From an uncultured Acetatifactor sp. (GTDB lineage: Bacteria > Bacillota > Clostridia > Lachnospirales > Lachnospiraceae), in the NCBI GenBank assembly GCA_910584865.1, contig CAJUCE010000010.1:30255-94254 (forward strand): DNA of 64,000 nucleotides. The letters are read 5' to 3'. Below the pieces are notes generated by a model. The model was not told the DNA's origin. It searched no databases and worked only from the letters and a program-made list of their open reading frames with translations. The number at the start of each line of letters is the position of its first letter. Position 1 is the stretch's first letter. This document shows positions 60,238 to 64,000 of this stretch, one piece after another. The position numbers were made by a program, and so were the translations under genes.

Positions 60238-60643
60238 AATGGCCGCATTTTTATAGGGAAAGGGCCATTTAATCGGTGTCGTGGGCTGCCGTTCCGGGGG
60301 TCGAGTTTCAACAACACTTCCAACGCCGGGGCGTCCGCTGTCAATCTGAACAACCCCCGTTCTAACGTCAATGTGAACATTGGTTTCCGTTCCGCTTAAC
60401 CCTAAATAAGGCCAGATTTGGTATAGGCTCAAGAGTCTATACCCCGTGCATTTAGGCATAAGGGGTCCTTTTCCTTTCCAATGGTCGAACAGGCCGCAGG
60501 AAAAATATATATTGCCGGGAAGACAGTTAGTAAGGCATACGCCCGAAAGCCAGGCGGGAAACTGGCAATTTGTCACGTTCCACGCCGGGGATTGCCTGGC
60601 GTGGATTTGCCCGGCCCTTTAATATGAGTTTTGGAGGTATCGC
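60238..60643 (+). ncRNA. DGR template RNA region (leader, TR, spacer)
   Basis: The 406 bases between avd and the RT gene hold no convincing gene. They include AAATGGCC (60237-60244)/GGCCATTT (60263-60270) before TR, the TR itself, and a spacer with three stems: GGTATAG...CTATACC (60420-60443, with inner CTC/GAG), GCCAG/CTGGC (about 60553-60570) and CCACGCC/GGCGTGG (about 60579-60603). In BPP-1 the RNA spanning TR and the spacer is the structured template that primes its own cDNA synthesis. The exact RNA ends are unknown. Confidence 0.75.
60288..60397 (+). repeat. DGR template repeat (TR)
   Basis: 110 bp, from GCCGTTCCGGGGGTCG to GGTTTCCGTTCCGCTT. It has 21 adenines, 18 of them inside nine AAC/AAT codons when read in the frame of VR, so mutation cannot easily create stops. 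Both variable repeats align over the full length; 12 of the 21 adenines differ in at least one. TR lies outside any gene, 51 bases after avd and 246 before the RT. Confidence 0.97.
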
Positions 60644-61738
60644 ATGAAAAAAATCAAAAATCTTTTCCCGAAAATTTATGATTTTGAAAACCTTTTCTAT
60701 GCCTACAAAGACGGCATAAAACAGAAACGTGACCGCCCGGACGTGATGGCGTACACGGAAAAGCTGGAAGAAAATCTGATCACCCTACAAAATGAATTTA
60801 TCTGGAAGACCTACAAGGTGGGGGCATATCGGAAATTTTTCGTATATGAGCCGAAAAGGCGGTTGATCATGGCCCTGGACTTTAAAGACAGGGTGGCGCA
60901 GCACGCTATTTACAGGCAGTTAAATCCATTATTGGATAAGCAGTTTATTTTTGACAGTTACGCCTGCCGGAAGGGGAAGGGCACCCACAAGGCAGTCAAG
61001 CGCCTGCAATACTGGTTCCGCCAGGTGGAGCGTAAGCCAGGGGAATACTATTATCTGAAATTGGATATAAGCAAATATTTTTACCGCATAGACCATGAAA
61101 TTTTAATGGACATACTGCGGCAGAAGATCGCAGACAAGGACCTGCTGTATATCATGGAAGGCATTGTGAACTGTGAAGATACCCATTTCGGCCTGCCCAT
61201 GGGGGTGGATATAGGGGACGTTCCGTTCACGGACCTGCTGGCGGAAGTGGGCCTGCCCATAGGGAATTTGACCAGTCAAATGTTTGCAAACTTATATCTG
61301 GACCAGTTAGACCAGTTCTGCAAGCACAAACTGCATATGCGGTATTATATCCGCTACATGGACGACGTGATCATTATTCACAACAGCAAGCGGCACCTGG
61401 AAAAGGTGAAAAAAGAAATAGCGGCCTTCCTGGAAAGCCGCCTGCACCTACAGTTGAATAATAAGACCTGTATACGCCCGGTCCGCCTGGGCGCTGAATT
61501 TGTGGGGTTCCGGGTATGGTCAACCCATGTAAAGCTACGGAAGAAAACCGCAAAGAAGATGATCAAGCGCCTGGAATATGTTTTTGCGGCCTATCATGCG
61601 GGGGAGATGGACCGGGAAAAGATGAACCGGACAGTAGCGTCCTATAAAGGTATTTTGAAGCATTTCAACAGCCACGGCATGGCCCAGAAACTGAACGATA
61701 TATACAGACGGGAGGTGATGGGGAATGCTGCAAATTGA
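60644..61738 (+). CDS. brt: DGR reverse transcriptase
   Basis: 364 residues (GGAGGTATCGC before ATG). The catalytic Asp141 is in YLKLDISKYFYRIDHE. The DGR-specific motif IGNLTSQ is at 206-212, where group II intron and retron RTs differ. The YMDD box is at 238-241 (IRYMDDVIII). There is no maturase, endonuclease or RNase H domain, as expected for DGR RTs, which copy TR RNA with adenine-specific errors. It overlaps the next gene by 14 bases. Confidence 0.96.
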   Translation: MKKIKNLFPKIYDFENLFYAYKDGIKQKRDRPDVMAYTEKLEENLITLQNEFIWKTYKVGAYRKFFVYEPKRRLIMALDFKDRVAQHAIYRQLNPLLDKQFIFDSYACRKGKGTHKAVKRLQYWFRQVERKPGEYYYLKLDISKYFYRIDHEILMDILRQKIADKDLLYIMEGIVNCEDTHFGLPMGVDIGDVPFTDLLAEVGLPIGNLTSQMFANLYLDQLDQFCKHKLHMRYYIRYMDDVIIIHNSKRHLEKVKKEIAAFLESRLHLQLNNKTCIRPVRLGAEFVGFRVWSTHVKLRKKTAKKMIKRLEYVFAAYHAGEMDREKMNRTVASYKGILKHFNSHGMAQKLNDIYRREVMGNAAN

Positions 61739-62177
61739 CTGGAACGCATTGTGGGAGTGGGGGAAAAACCTGCTGGGACTGCTGGCAGCCGCCGGGATTG
61801 TCATTGATCTAACGCCGCATATCAAAATACAGCCGGTCCGTGCGCTTATAGGCTGGCTGGGGAAACAGCTAAACCGGGATATGCAGGAAAAGCTGGATAA
61901 ACTGGCAAAAGATTTTGAGTCCCACAAGGTTGACAGCTGGCGTTCTGAAATATTGGAGTTCGCCAACTCCTGTATGAACCGCCGGAAGCATACAAAAGAA
62001 GAGTTTGACCACATTATTTCCGTGCATGACGATTACGCAGAATATGTGAAAACAAATAAGATCGAAAACGGGCAGGTTGATCTGGCGTATGAGTACATAG
62101 AAAAGCTATACCAGCGCTGCCTTGAAAAAAACAGCTTTCTGGTGGTAAGACCAGATGACGAAGACGGGGAGGAATGA
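61725..62177 (+). CDS. Membrane-associated phage protein, holin-like candidate
   Basis: 150 residues, starting inside the RT gene (GGAGGTGATGGGG upstream). One hydrophobic segment (LWEWGKNLLGLLAAAGIVID, about 9-28) is followed by a long charged helical domain (LDKLAKDFESHKVDSWRSEI). It is in the lysis module before a second membrane protein and the endolysin. Holin, antiholin or an unrelated membrane adaptor are all possible. Confidence 0.6.
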   Translation: MLQIDWNALWEWGKNLLGLLAAAGIVIDLTPHIKIQPVRALIGWLGKQLNRDMQEKLDKLAKDFESHKVDSWRSEILEFANSCMNRRKHTKEEFDHIISVHDDYAEYVKTNKIENGQVDLAYEYIEKLYQRCLEKNSFLVVRPDDEDGEE

Positions 62178-62181
62178 AAGA

Positions 62182-62565
62182 ATGATGATACTTGCCTTTT
62201 TGGCGGGCTTTATGGCCTGCCTTTTTGTTGTAATGATTTTTAATGCCAGGAACATTGCGGCAGCCCGCAGGCGGCGGAAAAAGGACCGCCAGGAACACCC
62301 GGAAAAGAAGATACAGGCCACGAAAGTGATTGTCTTTTCTGTCCTGGTGACGTATCACCTGGCCTTCCTGGTGGGCGTGTGGGTGGTGATCGTAAAGGAC
62401 GTGTACCAGCTTTCCACCCTGCTGGCGTTTGTGGGGTCCGTGGCCGTCCTGGCAGTGGGTTTCTATTGCTGGAAATCCAAAGCGGAAAACCTTTTGAAAA
62501 TCAAGCAGGCATTGCCGGATACAATGGCAAGTTTGTCTGATTTCAGCAACATGAGTTCCCAATAA
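62182..62565 (+). CDS. Holin candidate
   Basis: 127 residues from ATG 62182 (GGGGAGGAATGAAAG upstream). Three hydrophobic segments are visible: MILAFLAGFMACLFVVMIF, VIVFSVLVTYHLAFLVGVWV and LLAFVGSVAVLAVGFYCW, with charged loops and a polar C-terminus. Size, topology and position directly before the endolysin support a holin. Confidence 0.7.
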   Translation: MMILAFLAGFMACLFVVMIFNARNIAAARRRRKKDRQEHPEKKIQATKVIVFSVLVTYHLAFLVGVWVVIVKDVYQLSTLLAFVGSVAVLAVGFYCWKSKAENLLKIKQALPDTMASLSDFSNMSSQ

Positions 62566-62582
62566 AAAGAAGGAGGTAAAAC

Positions 62583-64000
62583 GTGGAAGAGAAACAGAAA
62601 AGGGAGATTTCCCAGGCCGCCCAGAAAATCATTTTTGGGCAGGAAGGCAATTATGGTTCCGTCAATGCCAATGACAACGGGGCCGTGAGCGTGGGGAAGG
62701 TGCAGTGGCACGGCGGGCGGGCGCTGGCCCTGTTAAAAACGATCTGTGCGGCAGAGGCCAGGGCGGCGTCCATTCTGGGGGCTGCCCTTTATCATGAGAT
62801 CACCACGGCGGCAAACTGGAACACCCGCACGGTGAACGCCCAGGAAAAGCAGGTGATCAGTAACCTGCTGGTGACGGACGCCGGAAAGAAGGCCCAGGAC
62901 GATCTGGCGGAAAAGGACGTGTACGCATATGTGGAACACGGGCTGAAAGCCGGCGTGTCTGACCCTGCCGCCCTGGTATACTTTGCTGATTTGGAAAACC
63001 AGGGAGGCGGTGGCGCTTCCGCAAGAGTGGCGAAAGCCGCAAAGAAACCCGTAACCCTTGACACCCTGCACAGCGCTGGCCTGGCAGATCGTGTCATGGG
63101 CGAGTACAGCACCCGCCGGAATGATGTATACAAGGCGGCCAGGGCGCTGAATTTTGGCAGCCAGCAGACAGGAGGAAATACAAAGATGACAGAACAGGAA
63201 CTGCGGCAGAAAGTGGCCAGCATTATCACCGCATGGGAAGGCGGGAAAAAGGGAAGCAAAGAACACCTGGAAATCCTGGCAACCTACAATGGCCACGCCC
63301 CGCTGGCCCGTGGCTACAGGGTACAGCCCCATGACGCATACTGCGCCACTACGGTGAGCGCCGCATATATCCTGGCCGGGATTGCCCAGTATACCGGGAC
63401 GGAATGCGGGGTGCAGAAATTCATTGAACTGGCCATGAAAAAGGGTATCTGGACGGAGAATGATGCACACCGCCCCGGCCTGGGGGACGCCTGCTGCTAT
63501 GACTGGCAGGACAACGGCGTGGGAGACAATACGGGAGCCGGGGACCATATCGGCATTGTGACGGAAACCGGAAGCAATTATTTTGTTGTCACCGAAGGCA
63601 ATATGGACGGCGGGAAGATCGGGCACCGCAGGTTGAATTATAACGCCAGGTATATCCGGGGATTTATCACGCCGGACTTTGCGGACATTGCCCGGAAGCT
63701 GGGCGGCGGCACCAGCACCCCCACGGTATCCCAGGGAGGCGGCCAGAAGCCTGCTGCCGGACAGCCCGGCGGCAGCTACACGGTGAAGAAAGGGGACACG
63801 CTTTCCGCCATTGCGGCCAGATACGGAACCACGGCGCAGGCCCTGGCGGCCTACAATGGCATTGCGGACCCGAACCGTATTTCTGTAGGGCAGGTTATTA
63901 AAATCCCCGGAAATGGCGCTACAGCGCCCCAGGGAGGCACCCAGAAGCCCGGCGGCAGCTACACGGTGAAGAAAGGGGACACGCTTTCCGCCATTGCGGC
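62583..64000 (+). CDS. Endolysin: N-terminal domain, CHAP peptidase and LysM repeats (3' end outside window)
   Basis: Open from GTG 62583 (AAGGAGGTAAAAC upstream) to the window end, 472 codons visible. An N-terminal domain (GQEGNYGSVNANDNGAVSVG, then KVQWHGGRALALLKTI) is of a kind seen in phage lysins. A second part begins MTEQELRQKVASIITAWEGG and contains a CHAP/NlpC-like site with Cys in DAYCATTVSAAY and His in AGDHIGIVTE. LysM domains follow (SYTVKKGDTLSAIAARYGTT), the second being a near-perfect DNA duplicate starting about 63950. It would cleave host peptidoglycan for release. Confidence 0.85.
   Translation, partial: MEEKQKREISQAAQKIIFGQEGNYGSVNANDNGAVSVGKVQWHGGRALALLKTICAAEARAASILGAALYHEITTAANWNTRTVNAQEKQVISNLLVTDAGKKAQDDLAEKDVYAYVEHGLKAGVSDPAALVYFADLENQGGGGASARVAKAAKKPVTLDTLHSAGLADRVMGEYSTRRNDVYKAARALNFGSQQTGGNTKMTEQELRQKVASIITAWEGGKKGSKEHLEILATYNGHAPLARGYRVQPHDAYCATTVSAAYILAGIAQYTGTECGVQKFIELAMKKGIWTENDAHRPGLGDACCYDWQDNGVGDNTGAGDHIGIVTETGSNYFVVTEGNMDGGKIGHRRLNYNARYIRGFITPDFADIARKLGGGTSTPTVSQGGGQKPAAGQPGGSYTVKKGDTLSAIAARYGTTAQALAAYNGIADPNRISVGQVIKIPGNGATAPQGGTQKPGGSYTVKKGDTLSAIA

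Larger units (their letters stand above)
15785..64000. mobile_element. Prophage (lambda-like head, contractile P2-like tail), right end outside window
   Basis: From the interrupted ATPase onward the gene content is phage: serine recombinase, divergent repressor switch, early DNA-metabolism genes, terminases, portal, protease, capsid, contractile tail, DGR, holin candidates and endolysin. The left boundary is supported by the truncated host gene. More than 48 kb is visible, and attR was not reached. Gene order and intact reading frames suggest a functional or recently functional prophage. Confidence 0.93.

Noticed and set aside
60139..60576. 145-residue minus-strand frame over the template repeat
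   Set aside because: It is antisense to avd and TR and would encode the reverse of a non-coding template; DGR organisation explains the region.
60644..61738. Retron or group II intron reading of the reverse transcriptase
   Set aside because: There is no maturase or intron domain and no msr/msd-like RNA, while the IGNLTSQ motif, Avd gene and TR/VR pairs fit a DGR.

Overview
The window reads as a chromosomal segment of a Clostridia bacterium, most likely a Lachnospiraceae gut anaerobe, followed by most of an integrated tailed phage whose right end lies beyond base 64000. The host assignment is an inference from a BspA-like leucine-rich-repeat surface protein, an (Re)-citrate-synthase-type enzyme next to a type II isocitrate dehydrogenase, strong GGAGG ribosome binding sites and Firmicutes-style lipoproteins.

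Host part (1-15.8 kb): the end of a cell-surface repeat protein, a secreted LRR protein, a broken small gene, a cytoplasmic subtilase, and a three-gene operon (Re-citrate synthase, GntR/FCD regulator, isocitrate dehydrogenase) that would make 2-oxoglutarate for glutamate. Its promoter carries a perfect palindrome over the -10. Next comes a five-gene ABC exporter operon: two lipoprotein HlyD/MacA-like adaptors, an FtsX-type permease and two ATPases. The last ATPase is cut directly after Walker B by the prophage, which marks attL near 15.79 kb.

Prophage lysogeny and early part (15.8-36 kb): a leftward large serine recombinase, small leftward genes, a TTG-start repressor and a clear divergent switch with a consensus rightward promoter. 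The rightward early genes include two PP-loop (PAPS-reductase-like) proteins, an HNH protein, a C-type-lectin-fold DGR target protein, an HUH replication initiator, HD hydrolase, RecU-like resolvase, a frameshifted C5 cytosine methyltransferase (8-G run), ParA/ParB and an OGG-type DNA glycosylase. A 179-bp MITE with 11-bp terminal inverted repeats and an 8-bp target duplication sits in the leader of the par operon, next to three perfect copies of a 13-bp operator or centromere-like site.

Late part (36-64 kb): a sigma-region-4/RinA-like activator is followed by two near-identical TTGCCCG-TTGCCCG promoter elements, each leading into a terminator-like hairpin. The head module is lambda-like (Nu1/GpA terminase, gpB portal, ClpP-type protease, decoration protein, gpE capsid, gpZ). 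The tail module is P2/Mu-like and contractile (sheath, tube, E/E' frameshift chaperone, tape measure, X, D, V, U, W, J, I). Two membrane proteins (holin candidates) and a CHAP/LysM endolysin, cut by the window end, follow.

The most striking system is a diversity-generating retroelement (DGR) at 58.6-61.7 kb: variable target protein, Avd-type four-helix protein, 110-bp template repeat and reverse transcriptase (IGNLTSQ and YMDD motifs). The template matches two variable repeats, one in the adjacent tail-end protein and one 35 kb upstream in the early region. 17 of the 18 differences between template and variable repeats fall at template adenines, and each variable repeat is followed by a stable inverted repeat. 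One template therefore appears to diversify two different phage proteins.
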